Below, piece after piece: positions 12,404 to 26,049 of a stretch of DNA of 56,741 bases. Each line of letters starts with the position of its first letter. The stretch's first letter is position 1. A model generated the notes under the pieces. That model had not been told where the DNA came from. It ran no database searches and saw only the letters and a program-made list of their open reading frames with translations. The DNA is from Pilatotrama ljubarskyi (taxonomy: Eukaryota; Basidiomycota; Agaricomycetes; Polyporales; Polyporaceae): the NCBI GenBank assembly GCA_022385805.1, contig MU277751.1:1-56741 (forward strand). The letters are read 5' to 3'. The position numbers and the translations under genes are program-made.

Positions 12404-12594
12404 TAGGCTGTAGAGGAGCGATATATATATATGGTACCGACCCTCGGCGGTGTATGCGCTGGTCGCACTCCGAGAGCGCGGCGCCACAGTTGTTCGCAGT
12501 GCGGTAGATTACTGCGATGGCAACTTCGCGTACCCGGCATACACGCCCAGGGTCGATACCATATATATATATCGCTCCTCTACATGTCAGCCTA
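12404..12594. mobile_element. hairpin MITE-like element 28 bp upstream of the F-box start codon
   Basis: The two ends form a near-perfect inverted repeat of about 50 bp. The left arm starts TAGGCTG and contains TAGAGGAGCGATATATATAT. The right arm is its inverse, with one 4-5-nt difference and a few mismatches. Total length is about 191 bp and there is no coding capacity. No convincing target-site duplication was seen. The element lies in the 5' flank of the F-box gene and 3' of the dynamin gene. The rest of 12376-12807 holds nothing recognisable. Confidence 0.6.
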
Positions 12595-12807
12595 CCGACA
12601 GCGAACAGAACAGGCTGGAGATTCTGCCAACCGCAGCTCCTCCTACTCACAAGGCACGTTGACCTCGGGCTGCATGTCACTGTGTGCTCGGAAATCACCC
12701 TGATGGAATAGATGTTAATCGTGTATACTCGTACATGGCGATCGGTGTCGACGGGAGAAATGCAGATACAAGTACAGTCACGCCCAGCCTACGTCAGAGC
12801 GACATCG

Positions 12808-15681
12808 TCAGAGCCAGACCTCTGCCAGCTGCTTCCGCGCGGTCTCGAGACGCTCGCGTTTCTTCATCAGTTCTTCGCGGCGGTCAGAGACATGGCGCGG
12901 CTCCTGGATCAGCTCCTTGCAGCGTGCATGGGCGTCGGCGCTGCCGATGCCAAGACCAGTACGCAGCGCCTTCTCTAGGGCTTGGTCACGATCGAGGCCA
13001 AGGACGAGCTCGTGGTCGATGGCCATGGGAACATTGTCGCAGAATCGCTTGTAGGCGACTGTAGCGTTGACGGCCGCAAAGGGTGAGAGAGCAAGTAAAC
13101 CGAAATGCCTATAGATAGCTCACTCTGGAAGTATGCTCGGACACCTGCCATTATGTCGATGGCTGCATCGTACGGATCCGGAGGGAGCAGCTTTGACAGG
13201 TCAGATGGGTGGATGCCTGGAATGCCCATCTCAGTGAGCCCCGTCAACGCCTTGTTGATGTATCGCTGGAAGTCGCTTGACTGCTCCATCATCGTTTCCA
13301 ATCGGTTCGTGAAGGTCTCTCGGGGTTGATCAGCCTTGGGACGGCACGCCTTATAGTGCCCAAGAAATTTCTCTCGATAGTCGGAGTAGTGGACCGTGCT
13401 GAGAGTCCGCGGCCGTCTCTCCATGTCCCTGAACCATTGGATGCGCTCCAGAGTGGTATCGGAGGAAGAGGAGATGAATTCGGCAACAATCGAGCTAAGC
13501 AGAGGAGGTCTCTATATGAATGACTGCAGTGCCTGTGGGTAGACGAGCTCGACTCACTGGACCCGGCTCTGAAGCAGCGGATATTGTGAGAAGTGCCCGG
13601 AAACGAACTTCTTCACATGTTGAATGAGGATGCGCTGGACTTCGCGGAAAAGCGCCTCCGCAGGCTTCTGCCACAGACTGAGGAAGGAGCTGATGTACTG
13701 CTCAGTGACGACGAAGGGGTAATGGTGTGGTAATTCGCGGGTGATGGACCTAAGACTCGTGTCAGCCGACGGACGTGCGGCACCACATATGGCTGCAATG
13801 TGATACGTACTGGCGAGCGCGAGCCATGACATCATCGATGAAAATGGCACGGCTGTCGTCGGACGGACTATACGGCATCTCCTCGTTGAGGAGGAACTTC
13901 GGCGAGACATATTTGTGAACGTCTGGGTGGCGGGCGGCAATATGCCGCTCGTATGGGCGGAAGTCAGGTTCAGTGGAACGGATAACCTGGTGGAATGTTT
14001 CCCAAGCAGGGATGATAGACTGCAGCAGACCATCCGCGTCCGGGGTGCCCTCCAGATACCGCGCCAGACTCTTGGAGAAAGTGGACAAAAGATGGAGGAC
14101 CTCTGAGAGTGCGTCGCTCGAAGGTGGCTTCGGGAGTTTATTCAGTTGCTCGTCGGTGACTGTCATGAGGTCCTGCAGCTCTTCTTGGATGCTTGGTAGA
14201 CTAGAGCCTCTCGTGAGTTAGGTCTCTCGACGAAAGCATGAAATAACCCTCATACCGCTGAGATATCTTGTCAGAGAGGACGTCGCTCAGTCGCTCGACC
14301 AGTTTCGCCGTTCCAAGACGGTTTTGGTATTCAAGATCGAGCCTATTCCAAGGGGAGACCGTGATGAAAAACTCGCTCTCCTTCTGTCGCGCCTCTCCCC
14401 ACGTGATACCGGAAGCGATGGCGCGAGAGTCCGGTTGTTTGACAGCAAACCAGCCGTGGGCGAGAGCCTCGTCCTGATTGCGAATGTATCGCAGCCAACC
14501 GTCTTCTTCACCCTGAGGTATCCGATCCGGCTTTGTCAGGACGCCTGTATGCACGAACAGGGATGTCATAACTCGGGACTCGGAGTGCGTCGCTTCGAAG
14601 ACCAACGCACCTATGGTACGGGACCCCTCAGGATCGTGCGTCCTAGCCAGCTGGTGAGCACCTTGATTCTGAAAGTCCGCTGTGCCATGGGAATCCTTAT
14701 CAATAACATAGCTTCAACTAAGAAGAGAGTGATGACTGACTCTCGCAAGCTACTGTCAGCAAGATGATGCAACTGGACCTCGAGATATAAGACGACACGA
14801 GGTTCTTGATGAGCTCGATGTCGCTCGCGCTTCCGGACGATCCGGCACTCGCAATGAGACCTGACGGCAGCGCTGAGCGCTTGAGCGTAGCACTGGAAAG
14901 TCATGACGCGCACCTGGAAGATCGCAAAACGAGAGGTCCTCGACGTCGGGCCCGCTGATCTGTAGGCATACAGAATTTGTGGAGAAAGAGACCTCGCGAG
15001 CAGCAGAATCATTGTCGTCTGTGAGGAAGGTAGTATGGTCCGCGCTCGGGTTCAGGATAGCGCGTTGAGCACGCCTGATGCGATCCTCAACCTCCGACTT
15101 GTCGAAGATCGGCTCGCCAAACGGGAGATTCAAAGGCTGTCCTAGCGGCTTGCCTTCGCTGTCCGTGAATATGCGCAGTGACACCACACACTTCCAGGGG
15201 TCGGTGGAGTAGGAGAGCCGACACTCCGTCGGGGATCTAGTGCAGCGGAGAAAACGTCAAGGAGAACCGCATACGGACCACGACACCAAACAGACCTAGT
15301 GCAGGTACCGCTTGCACGGGGCAAGGTGATACCAGAGATGGATTCAATGAGAGAAGACTTCCCGGCGCTCTGTGAGCCGGTCACGGCTATGACAGGCAGA
15401 TCAATATCGACCTGTACGCTGTACGTCAAGTCAATAGTGTGCTCGAGCATCCGCCTCTATATAAGTCGGGGGACGTACCCTGTCAGATGGAGCGCATTGA
15501 CGACGTCTAGCATCTTTCGTCTAGCAGACGCAAGCTGAGGGTCGGAGAGCCCAACGCCCTCAGGCTCCTGTTCGTCTTCCATCTGAGAGAAGAAGCTCTC
15601 GGTAGCCGTAGAGGGCGTGCTCACTGTGACCGTGGAGTGGGGGGAGTCGGGAAGCGTGGTGGAAATGCTGATCCGTGGCAT
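12808..15681 (-). CDS. dynamin-family GTPase (dynamin/Mx-like)
   Basis: Large self-assembling GTPase expected to act in membrane fission or remodelling. Ten exons (15681-15479, 15418-15296, 15236-14914, 14860-14741, 14679-14611, 14544-14256, 14200-13811, 13749-13558, 13494-13124, 13058-12808) sum to 776 aa with frame kept throughout. The GTPase domain shows the P-loop GSQSAGKSSLIES, the switch I region GITLPRASGTCTR, the DLPG motif (intron-split), ACETDFQNQGAHQLART, and the G4 motif TKPD in TIGVLTKPDRI. A middle/stalk region follows, and the C-terminus resembles a GTPase effector domain (charged helix ending KQLAEVWL). No PH domain or proline-rich tail is seen, so it is closer to the fungal Vps1/Mx-like type than to classical endocytic dynamin. 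The exact subfamily is uncertain. Confidence 0.92.
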
Positions 15682-16124
15682 CGTGGACAAGTAGAAGAGG
15701 CGGCAACGAACAGGTGCTTAGTCTCACCTCTTTATACGTCGGGACCGTCCTATACAAGGTTATTATAGAGGCTACCGCAGCAATGCACTACCTTCAGGGC
15801 CATCTTGGAGGCCGTGTGCACAGAAGGTTTGCGGAGTACGAGGCATAGCTCTCACGTCCTCACTACCGCAGCTACAAGACGAAGCCAAGGTACCTCATGA
15901 CCTCTCGCGATAACGGCCATCGCAGAGGGCGACCCGAGGTAAAAGGGGTTTCCACAGCTCGAAGGGGGATGGCTGAATATCGCGATGCAGCCTTACTTCA
16001 GGAGGGCCGGGTCACACGTTCCCTTGACGCGAGAGTGAGTTAGAACTTAGTTCGACCAGAAAGTCCCCGATACGACGAACGAGACTGGGAAGAAATAAGG
16101 TGTACGGGGTATCCGAGTAAAGAA
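15682..16124. other. intergenic region (dynamin promoter / UTP20 3' flank)
   Basis: No gene or repeat recognised. Presumed 5' flank of the dynamin gene; a TATA-like motif (CTTTATAC) lies near 15729. Confidence 0.4.
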
Positions 16125-19100
16125 TCATTCTGCCCTTCTTCGCTTCGCTTTGCCCTTGCCTTGCCTGGGAATACACATCAGCTGTGGTCGAGCAGCGTTG
16201 AAATGATACTCACAAGAACACTTCGTTCTTCCGCTTTCGGCTCTCCTTCTTGGCGGTGTTCCTGTGAAGCCTCCTCTTTGCTGCAGCTGCAGGGTCCGTG
16301 GTGGTCTACAAATAGTGTGAGCATGCACTAAACTGAGACGATTCGGAGTGTAGGATAGCGTACCTGAATTACGCGGGCCGTCCTGCGATCGCGCCTGACC
16401 ATGAGGACCTTTTGACGGATCTCGTTGTAGACCTGTGCGAAGCTGGTAGTGCCAACTTTGCTCTGTATGAGATCTTGCAGCTCGATTGACAGAGTTTTCA
16501 ACTCGTCTGCAATTGCGTTAAGAGCGCACTCCACCAAGGATTGACAGGATGAACTTACCCATTTGCGGATCTCGAACGGTATCATCTTCCACTATACGGT
16601 ACACAGGAGAGAGCATATGCATCAGGAAACGCTCGACGTCCGTCGCTTGCATATGAGACACCATGGCGGCAAACCACTTCAGGATTGCAGCTGGCTGATG
16701 TGACCAATTCGGCTATCGTATAACTGGTCAGTGCTACGAACAGTGTGAACGATCCTCCACTTACAGGACTTGCAGCCCTGTTCCGCCGACGAATGAGTGC
16801 AGATCGCGTCTGATAAGACAGCTTCGAGAATAGCCAAGGTAGCGGATGGTCGCCTCCTGCCGCAGCCGTGTCCTCTTCGTCACTTGAAAGTTCATCGCCG
16901 GACATGTCCCGCTCAGAATCCTCCTTGTCTGCCGCAGCATCGCGGGCCGGAAGTTGGAGCTCGTAGAAGCACTTGCCGATATAGAACAAGTTCTTCACGA
17001 CCTGGAGGCTGAGCGTCTCGTCGAGATTGTCGCTCTTGAGCTGCAGAGAGAGCTTGGCCGCTATCTCTTTCATACCCACCCGCGAGAACGGGGAGCTATC
17101 GGCAAGGTCACTACGGGGTGCGCGCGGGGGTAGAACGGCGAAGAGCGCCCCCAAGAGACGTGAGGCAGCGGTTCTGACCCAGGCGTGAGGGAAGAGGAGG
17201 AGCGCGACCACCGACGACCATTCCACCTCATTTTCTTGTGTTACGATCTCTGTCCGATCGCGCTGTACCTTGGATAGGACGAGCAAGGCATGATACGGTG
17301 TCGGCCACTGCGATGCCAATGCCTCCACAGCGCCAGCGTCATCCTCCTCCGCAGCAGTCGCAGCTTCGAGAGAGCTAGCACAACTGCGTAGGATGCCGTT
17401 CGTGTCCTCGAGAATCGATGGAACGTAAGGGCCGACGTTAGCCTTGAGGAAGTCGACCACAAGGCCGTAGAGTTGAGCAGAGACGCGAGTCAGTTGTGGC
17501 TGGGTATGCTGCACCGCCCAGGTGTGAATGTGAGACATGATGACGTTCCGCTGAGCTGTCTCGAGGCGTGCCAGGAGACTCTTGATCAGCTCAGCCGCCA
17601 TCTCTCGACATTTCGCCGATTCGTCGTTGGCGATGACCATAACCAGCCCTACGAAGAGAAGGTCGGCATACTCCTGCACGAGACTTGTCTCGAACTTCGC
17701 AATGATAGCGCCGAGGAGCTCCATGACGGACTTGCGACCACTCTCGTAGACGTAGGACAGGTTCTTCACGAGGAACATCATCTGGTTCCTCAGCCGACCC
17801 TTGCCCTGAGGATAGTCTAGGAGGAACTGGAGGAGAGCTCCGCGACAGAGCTCCTGTACCTGAGGCGACTGGTTCGTTACCATGATCTCTGCGACCTTGT
17901 CCATGACGTCGTAGATCTCCGGAACCACGAAGCGCCGAGCAACGATGGCACGGAGCATAGTGAAGACAGCCGCTTGACGCTCCGGTTCCTCCAAGTCCGG
18001 AGCAAGAAGCTCGAGGAGATAAACAAGGTCCTTCTCTTTGACCTGCGCGCTAGGTTGATCACGGAGGATGGTAGCCAGAGACTTGAACGCAGTCTGAACC
18101 GTGTCCGGCTCTGTGGAACCCGCCTGCTTGATGATGTCGATGATCTGGCGAATGAAGACAGGGAGAGACTTCTCGACCGACTTCAACGGGCACCTCACGA
18201 TAGCCGCAGCAGCCTTCAGTCCGGGGACAATGACTTGCATGTGCGACGAGTAGAGGGTATTTCCGATCACGGGAACCATGGGCTCAAGACGTGAGAGCAC
18301 CTTCGGATCCTTGAAGTCAAAGCGGCCGCGACGGAAGGCGGTGTTGAAGAGATCCAAGCCGAAGATGACGAACCTGGGTAGAGTGAGCTTAACGCGAGAA
18401 AGGACTGAATCATAACCAGACATACCGGAACGAGTTGTTCGCGTAGTGGTCAGCATCCGAATGAAGGCGACGCTTTGTTTGCACTAAAGCGTCGTCCTTC
18501 TGCTTCCCGCGCTTACCCTGCAGTCGCACCTTAGGCACCTCCTTCAGGAAGCGGGCGTTTTGGCTGATGAGCGTATGACAGAGGACAAGCAGCTCCGCGG
18601 GGACGAGATGTGCGTTCGAATTCAAGCCACTAGCGATGCGACGCAACAGTTCCTCGACCTGCTGCATCACTTTGAGGGTTTCCGTCTCCTGCAGGATGCT
18701 GCGGACTGGGAGAAGGAGGCTGCTGATCTTTGGCGGGGTGATGAACTTGGCCAGGATTGCAAACGAGTCGACGCCCTTGGACGACGAGGAGCGAGCCTCG
18801 CGCGTTTTGGTTTTGAAGCCTTCGGCTTGCACGTCCTTCGCTGACTCGCCGAAGATCACCTCCGAAGAAATGGCTGCAACATCGTTTACGCAATCATCCA
18901 AAGTATGGAAGACTGCGGCGCGGTCGCCTGTCGTGACGTGGACGAGAACCGAATGGACAGAGTATGCCAGAACATGCAGATGAGGTCCCCGAAGAAGTGC
19001 CGCTCGCATCTCCCGGATCATCAGAGGGAGGTAGCTGGGTCCGAGGCTCACCGCGATACGGCAAAGCGTCTCGCGCGCAAGGTCTCTCGTCTCCTGGGAC

Positions 19101-22100
19101 TTGCTCCGTAGAACCTGACTGAGAACGGTCAACAGCTTCGAGATCTGGGCGTCGCGTTGTTCTTGCGGGAGGTGCTTCGCGATCTGGACGATGCCAGTAG
19201 AGACCGGGATCCTCAGGCTATCCTCGGTCTCGTCGCGCTTTTCCAGATATGAGATGAGGCTGGGGAGCAAGCGGTGGTTCACTGCATCCTGGATGCGCGC
19301 GATCTTCATAGCGTCGGATGCGCGCCTTGCAGCCGCCTCAATCTCAGCCCCGGTGTCCGCTCCCGCTTCGCCCTGCACCTCCGCGTCGTCGTGCTCCTCA
19401 TCAACAGTGACCATGTCGGCCGCTTCATCCTCCTTGACTGCTTCCTCCATGGGAAAATGGAAGCTGTCCAAGACTGCGACAATTGTACGGACGTACACCT
19501 TCTCCGAGGCATCCTTCTGCTTCGCTAGCTTCAGGTACCGCTGGACCAGGGCGTAGTACGCGCCCCAGTTCAGATGCCTTGCCATCTGCCCGGTAGCGTT
19601 GATCGCTTCGTTGACCAGGTGATGGTCGAGTGACTCCGTCGAGACGATGTAATTGCCGACGAGAGGGATGAAGACTTCGGCCAGCGTGGTGCTCCGGAGG
19701 TGGCCCTGGTCGGCATGGTCGGCAAGGCGGCGGATAGCACGGTTACGACGATGGATTTGGACGTGGTGGATATTGTTGAAGAAGTTGGCCTCTTCGTCCC
19801 CACCGGCAAGCAAAACGCGCATCTCTTGGAGAGACCCGATTTCGGTGCACCTGGCCACGGCATGCGAGAGGACTCCGAGCAGTTCGGCCCGGACTAGCTC
19901 GGTCTTCGAATGCAAACCGTTCTTCAGGCCTGGATACAGCACCTTCAAGAAGGCGTCCTCGTAGTCTCCCCGTTCGTCGGCCACGAAGTCGATGAATCGT
20001 TTCAACGCGGTAGCGGCATTGCTCCGGATCGTCAGCTCGAGCGGGTCTTGAATAAAGCTCAGCATGTTGTAGATAACTGGCAACCAGTCCTGGCAAGAGA
20101 AGTTCTTGTAGAGACGCTCGTTGAGCGCCGTGAAGGCTGCCAGACGACGGTCGAAGTCAGGCTCATCCAACCGCTTGGTAGAGTACGCGTTGAGAGACTC
20201 CATAAGCTCGGTCAACGGCAATATGGCAGGTTGCGCCTCGGCTAGACGCCGGAACGCCTTGACCAGAGTAAGACGGGCCTGCCTGGAGCGAAGCGTTTGG
20301 AACAGCTGTGAGAGGAGCCCGTATGTCTTCACAAAGACTGGGCTGTCCGGCTCCGCCAGCTCCTTGATGAGAGGGAATAGGCTGCAGAGTATCGTGATCA
20401 TGTCGACCTTGACCTTCTCTGGGACAGCCTTATGAGGCTTCCGTAGGAGGGGCGAGAACAACTCCAACAGCATCTTCGCCTGCGTCCCGTCCGAGAGGTA
20501 CGGTGCGAGCTCCGAGAGGATGGCGATTTGGCGGCGACCCAAAACATCTGTGACAGCGGTCGGGCTACCCTTTGAACGAGAGACCAAGGTGGAGAGATTG
20601 GCCAGCAGATGCGAGACGTGGGGCTTGAAGACAGCCTCGAGGATCTCTTCGCTTGAGAGGGAGAGTGCCTGGAGCTGCTCGACGATGTCGAATACCTTGG
20701 AGATGACCGCAGGCTTGACATTCGTGGAGATCAAGCAGTCGTAGATCTTCGGGAGCGTGCGCTCATCGTAACGCACGAGGTACACCGCGTACTCTGAGTG
20801 TTGCGTCCAGGCGTGGAAGAGGTCGAGGGGTGCGGAGGGCGCCTGAGTGTTTTCCAGGTCCAAGGAAGGCAAGCGGGGCGAGATACAAGTCCTGAACGCT
20901 TCAGGCATGTACCGGGAAAAGTCGTACAGCACAGGGCAGCGGAAGAAGTCAGCAAATCGCTTGAATCCGAGCTGGCGAATGCTCCGCAAGGTCCGCGTCG
21001 AGCCACCCGTCTCTTCAGCCTGCTCTTCCTCTTCAACCGCCGCCGCATCCTCTTCGACCGCATCGTCCTCACGCGTGACCTTCTGTGAATCCAACGACGC
21101 CTGAGCGTTCCCGACGAGGTCAAGCAGCGTCTCCAGGAGTGGCGGCCATCTCGAAACGACGCGCGATCCGAGATGCTTGAGCAGGTCGCCGAGCAGATTG
21201 AGGAAGCCGACTTGCTGCTTCTCCGAGACGTCAGCCGGAACAGGGCAGATCGTGAAGTCCCCATCTTGAGCCGGTCTGTCTCCTCGAATGGGCTGTAGCA
21301 TAAGGTCCACGAGCAACGGCAGCTCCTCGTCGGTGCAGCCAGCCAGAGTAGACAGGATCGCCGCACGACGATCCGCGCCGCGCGTGCGCCCTTTCTTCTC
21401 GAGCATCATCCCGTAGAGCAAGCGAATGATGACGTCCACCAGCTCGGGCCGCTCGTCCTCCTGGAACTGCGAGAAGTCTAACTGCGTGAGCTCGTCCCGC
21501 CACTTCGTCTCGTCCAGCAGCATACGGAGCGACTCTTCGTGCGAGACGAGCGCAGCGGGCTTGAACGTTAAAAGGCAGGACAGGGCGAGGCGTTGCAGCA
21601 CTCGGTCGGGGTGCGAGAGGAGCGAAACATAGAGCGCACGCATCGTATCGGAGGAGCGCAAGGCGTTCGGATTGGTGAACTTTGAGAAGAGCTTGAGCCA
21701 AGCAGTGACTTTATACCTAGGCATCTTGGATGAAGCATCGGGACCCGCGAGAGTGAGGAAGTATGGGACGAGGTCGCGGTTGTGCCTCTCAGCCAATGAG
21801 GAGCACTCCTCGAGAGTACTGAGCAGCTGAGTCTCGTATGTCGTCGCGTCGAAGCGGTCCCCGGTTATTTGGCTCTGTGTGAACACATCAACGCCTGCAC
21901 TTATCGTGACTACATATCGCGTCGCCACAAACCTCGATGATCGCGTTCTCCGCGGCGGAGTGATCCAACCACTTCGCGAGCACGGAGCGCACCTTGTGGG
22001 CGCTCGGGTCCCTCCACGACCGCTCGTCTTCCCAAACGTCGTCACCGGCCTCCTTGACGCCTTCCTTCACCCAACCTGGTTCTGAGGCAGCGTCCTTCGT

Positions 22101-24630
22101 TGCCACCGAAGCATCCTGCAGCTCCCGGAAGAGCAGGTCCCACACGAGATCTCCGAACCTGGTGGACAGCGCGGACAGCGCACTGGCAGCTGGTGCCCAT
22201 AGGGGCCGCAGGTTCACCTTGAGCTGGGCTGGGCCACGGTCAGTATAGATGAGACAGTGTGATTGGGCTGGTGCTTACCGATCAACCAGCGCGCACATAT
22301 CTCCGCTGCAAGCTCGTCTCCGTCTTTCACCACGATAGGAAGCCGATTGATCCGTAGGACACGCTCGCGCACACCCTGCACGTCGATGGAGACCTCTTCT
22401 GCCTGCAGCGCCTTCTTGAGGACTTCGCTCGCCCCCTCCGGCGCCTGTACAAGCGGTGAAGTGAGCAGGCGGAGCGTCTGTAGACGCAATGAGCGCGAGT
22501 GCGAGAGCAAAGACGTCTTCAACGAAGGGTATAGACTGTCGAGGGATAACTCCGGAGCTTTGGTGCGGCTGTACATATGTTAAACCGTGCGCTCACTTCG
22601 CTCGAACGACGCTCACCTTGCCCGAACGAGCGGAACCAAGCCTTCGAGTGCTCTACTAGACCAACCCCACTTGTTGACAACCTTCGCAGTCCACTTCGCA
22701 ACATCCACACTATCCGCCCACTCTGCGATCGGCCTTTCTGAGAGGCACTCGGCGCAGGCCCCGATCACCCACGCCGAATTTGCGTAGGTGTTTTCGTACT
22801 CGGACCGCGGATCTTCGCGCTCCAGCTCCTGATCGACTATATGGACCAAGAGTTTCGACACGGACGTCAGCAAGCTTGAGAGTTCCAGGACGTGTTCCAG
22901 CATGCGGGCCTTGGGGTTGGCAGTAAGCAGATGAAGAAAGAACACAACTATGAGGCGTACGTTTTGTTCGGTGTGCTCCCACGACCCGAAGGTCGGGTCG
23001 ACCCAAGTCTGGAACCGTTGCTTCCACACGACATCCATGTCGTTAAGCCGCTTGGCCCTATTCAGCGCCGCGAGAAGCTCGAGCATCTGTGCCGGACAGC
23101 TCTCTAAGAGCTTGTGGGTGTTGCCAGAGATGTGCGGTGCAGCGACGAGCTTCCACCCGCCCCAGGAGAGATCGGAGAGCGCGCCAGTCAGTTCGATGCC
23201 GAGAAGAGGGCGTTCCCAGGAACGCTCCAGGACCTTTCGACCGTGCGCCATCCATAGAGCCATCTCACCTGCAGTAAGAGCGCTCGTAGCAAACTTCAAG
23301 AGGGAGGCATGAAGTGTGTCGGTCAGGGGAAGCGTCGTGTACTCGGCAAGCAGGGCGGAAAGTTGCTTGTCTGGAAGAGGGCGGGGGATATCAGACATTG
23401 CCAAGTTGACTTCAATGTTCGACACTTACGAGTCATGCGCGAGCCTTGACGGACGGAGCAGACAACGCTAACAACGTCCAGCACCCTGCCGGTTTTCTCC
23501 ACGTCCGTGTCCTTGATTACTTCGTGGTAAAGGGAGACGATGACCTCCGAGACAGGCGCGAATTGCTCCGGACCTTTGCAGTGATGAATGAGCGCCGTCA
23601 AGACACGGCGAACCAAGGTGAAGGAGTCTTCGGGTGCGTCACTTGAGAGGTGAAAACGCACGAGGGGGCCGATCAGACTAGCGGTCGCCGTGTGCAGAGT
23701 TTGCGAAACCGACTGGGGGAAGGCAGTATGAGAGAGCGTGGCCGAGGGATTTGACTGCAGACATACCTTGCATGCGGTCACAAAAATCCAAGCACAAGCA
23801 TCTCCGAGATGATCGTTAGACCTTGCAGCCAATAGCCTGACACAGTCGTCCCTCAGAGAGACCTTGAGCCTGCGCAAAGTCGCACCCCAGACCTCCGCCG
23901 TCGCACGCTGCACTTCGGGATGGCAATTTGGCAAAACATCACAAAAAGCCGCCCAGGCCTGATTCAGGAGCTCAGAGTCGACTGAAGGCACCAGAACGTA
24001 TTTGAACAGGGCCGAGAAGGTCGCCAGAAGAGCCGTGAGAGCATCTGCAGAGAGGGAGCGGGGAAGAAGCTGCAGGAGCCGCTTGAGGACGCGAGGATAC
24101 TCGGGAGCCAAGGTGGTGCGCAGGTCGTGCGCGAGCTTTTGGAAGAGGCTACGTACCTGGTTCGGGCATGAACGCTTGGAGAATGAAAAGAAAGGACGTA
24201 CTCTAGAAGAGCCTTCAAACCCTCATCATCGCTCTTATCCAGCGCACCCAACCAGAGGTCCACTATGTCCTTCCAGTTATGCAGAAGCAAGGGCATAGAG
24301 GCGGATAGCATGTCGGCATCTCGGGCGAATTTGAGGAACGCAGGAGCGAGGTTCAGCTCTTGCCAGTGAAGGAGGGCCTCATGGAAGTGAGAATCATTAT
24401 CCTATACCACAGCTTGAGTTCGTATCGTCTGTCAAAAATGAGGACGGTACGTACCCCGATGTCATGGTCAAATTTTGTCTGCTTCAGCGCAGAAGGGAGG
24501 TGGACCTCCTTCAGGGTGTCCTTATACGACTGGTGCTACAGTTCAGGGTAAGTATCCTGTCATGGATCTTGAAGGAACATCTACGGACCTTGAACCGCTT
24601 TGCGGGGCGCTCCTCAGGGTGTGAATCCAT
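16125..24630 (-). CDS. UTP20: U3 snoRNP-associated protein UTP20 (small-subunit processome, HEAT-repeat giant)
   Basis: Nucleolar component of the small-subunit processome needed for pre-18S rRNA processing. It is an alpha-solenoid of HEAT-like repeats. The N-terminus MDSHPEERPAKRFK and the following HQSYKDTLKEVHLP match the family's start. The central 3.6-kb exon (about 21890-18410) carries the conserved ERPELVDVIIRLLYGMML region of the DRIM domain. The C-terminal exons encode LKWFAAMVSHMQ, then a DPAAAAKRRLHRNTAKKE block and a final basic tail (KGKAKRRRAE) typical of nucleolar proteins. About 13 short introns were placed. The product is estimated at about 2,560 aa, like yeast and human UTP20 (about 2,500-2,800). 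The last intron (gtgagt...cccag) adds a basic tail ending at 16125; if retained, translation would stop at 16210. Confidence 0.95.
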
Positions 24631-25381
24631 CGTGAGAATGAGGGAGTGAGCGGGAACGGTGCAGGTGCAAGTGGACACAGCGAGCAGAGCAGAGCTCAGC
24701 CTCCTGCTCGCAAATTCTTAGGCGCCCGTCTGGCGCCCCCAGTCCATATATGGCAATCAGTACGCCGTTTCGGGATTTGTTATCCAACGCTTCTTGCTTA
24801 CATATTCGAAGCCTTTACACGGCCTCTCTAAGTATCTGTGTCAAGAAGTTCAGCACATCCGATGAAGTCGAGTTGACCCTCCGCGGTCAAGAGTGTCGGG
24901 TATGCATGAGAGTATCGGACCGACGCGTGGGTAAGACGTCAATCATTCCGAATGATGGTCTCGCATAGCAGCATACTGTTGCAAAGCTGTAACAGGATTT
25001 CGTATCTACAGCGGATGCAATGCAAGTTACTCTGTTTCCGGGGCAAGGTGACCAGCCGAGTGGGGGGTTGAAGTGGTATTAGCGCAACTGCGCGTCGCGG
25101 ATGGGATAGAATAAATAAAACCAGCCGCCTTGAGTGTGTACGTCCGGGCGACGAAAGACCTGAAAGGAATGGAGGAGGTATAGTACAGTGGTGAATCCGG
25201 TATCCGCATCCGCGAGAGAAGAACGAACGGAAGAAGAACGCAAAGTGATAAATACGCATATAAAGCATGAGCGATTCGAGAGCATGTAGCGTGGTGCAGA
25301 GCATGTCGTTCATAGCCGTCGGTCGGCGGTTGCAGATGAGAGGGCGGCTTGCTGGAGAGATCCAGCCTGTAGCGAAGGGGG
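24631..25381. other. intergenic region (UTP20 promoter / membrane-protein 3' flank)
   Basis: No gene, RNA or repeat recognised. The left part is the presumed UTP20 5' flank. Confidence 0.4.
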
Positions 25382-26049
25382 CTACAAGCCGGTGCTGTCG
25401 CTGAAAACGCTAGGCTCGTGGTAGTATGCGGGAGGAGGGTTGCCTTCGACGTCAGGTTCCACATATCCACGCGTAGTGAGCTCGCCGGGTCTCAGCTTCT
25501 TTTCTTTGGTTGTTTGCCCCCTGGTGTACAACGTGACGTCTCGAGTGAGGTCGAGGGACTGCCCAGGAATAGGTGCAGCGCTATGGAACTCCCACCCGCC
25601 GTCCGAGCGCCGATACGCGACGCGCATGTTCTGGCCAGGTTGGTGAACTGCAGCATGGATAAGCATAACTACGCGGGCCACAAACAGTTGTGAGACGCAC
25701 CAAACTTCGGGCGGTCCAATTCGGGCACGTCTACCCCGAACGGCGTCACGCGAGCAGCGAGATGGTTCGGATCGACGGACACCATGTACGTCCTTCTATG
25801 CGCGGAGATCTCCTGCGCCTTCTCCGCCTCCCGCCTCCGCTTGTACCGCCGCCGAACAAGATAAGCGGCCAGACCACCCAAGACCAAGGTGGCGACGACT
25901 GCGAGAGATATGCCGAGTGCGAGGGCGGTCGCGCTCTTCGACTGCGCAGGGGAGACCGTCACGGATGGAGAGCTAGTGGCGCTGCTCGCCGTGGTCGACA
26001 TGGTAGGCTGAGATTGAAGATCGCCAGAATGCACGGAATCTAGTGGCAT
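25382..26049 (-). CDS. small single-pass membrane protein, Ser/Thr-rich N-terminus
   Basis: Two exons (26049-25701 and 25647-25382) give 204 aa. A Ser/Thr-rich segment (about residues 16-42) precedes one transmembrane helix (ALALGISLAVVATLVLGGLA, about residues 43-65), then a strongly basic RRRYKRRRE stop-transfer and a roughly 130-residue cytosolic tail with proline-rich NPPPAYY near the end. The layout resembles fungal SKG6/Mid2-like surface proteins (glycosylated outside, short signalling tail inside), but no cleavable signal peptide is evident and the family assignment is weak. An alternative start at 26001 (MSTTASS) is possible. It is divergent from SRP72, with about 420 bp between the two starts. 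Confidence 0.75.

Noticed and set aside
15456..15690. Dynamin start at 15690
   Set aside because: The triplet there is TTG; the first in-frame ATG is at 15681 and is the better start.
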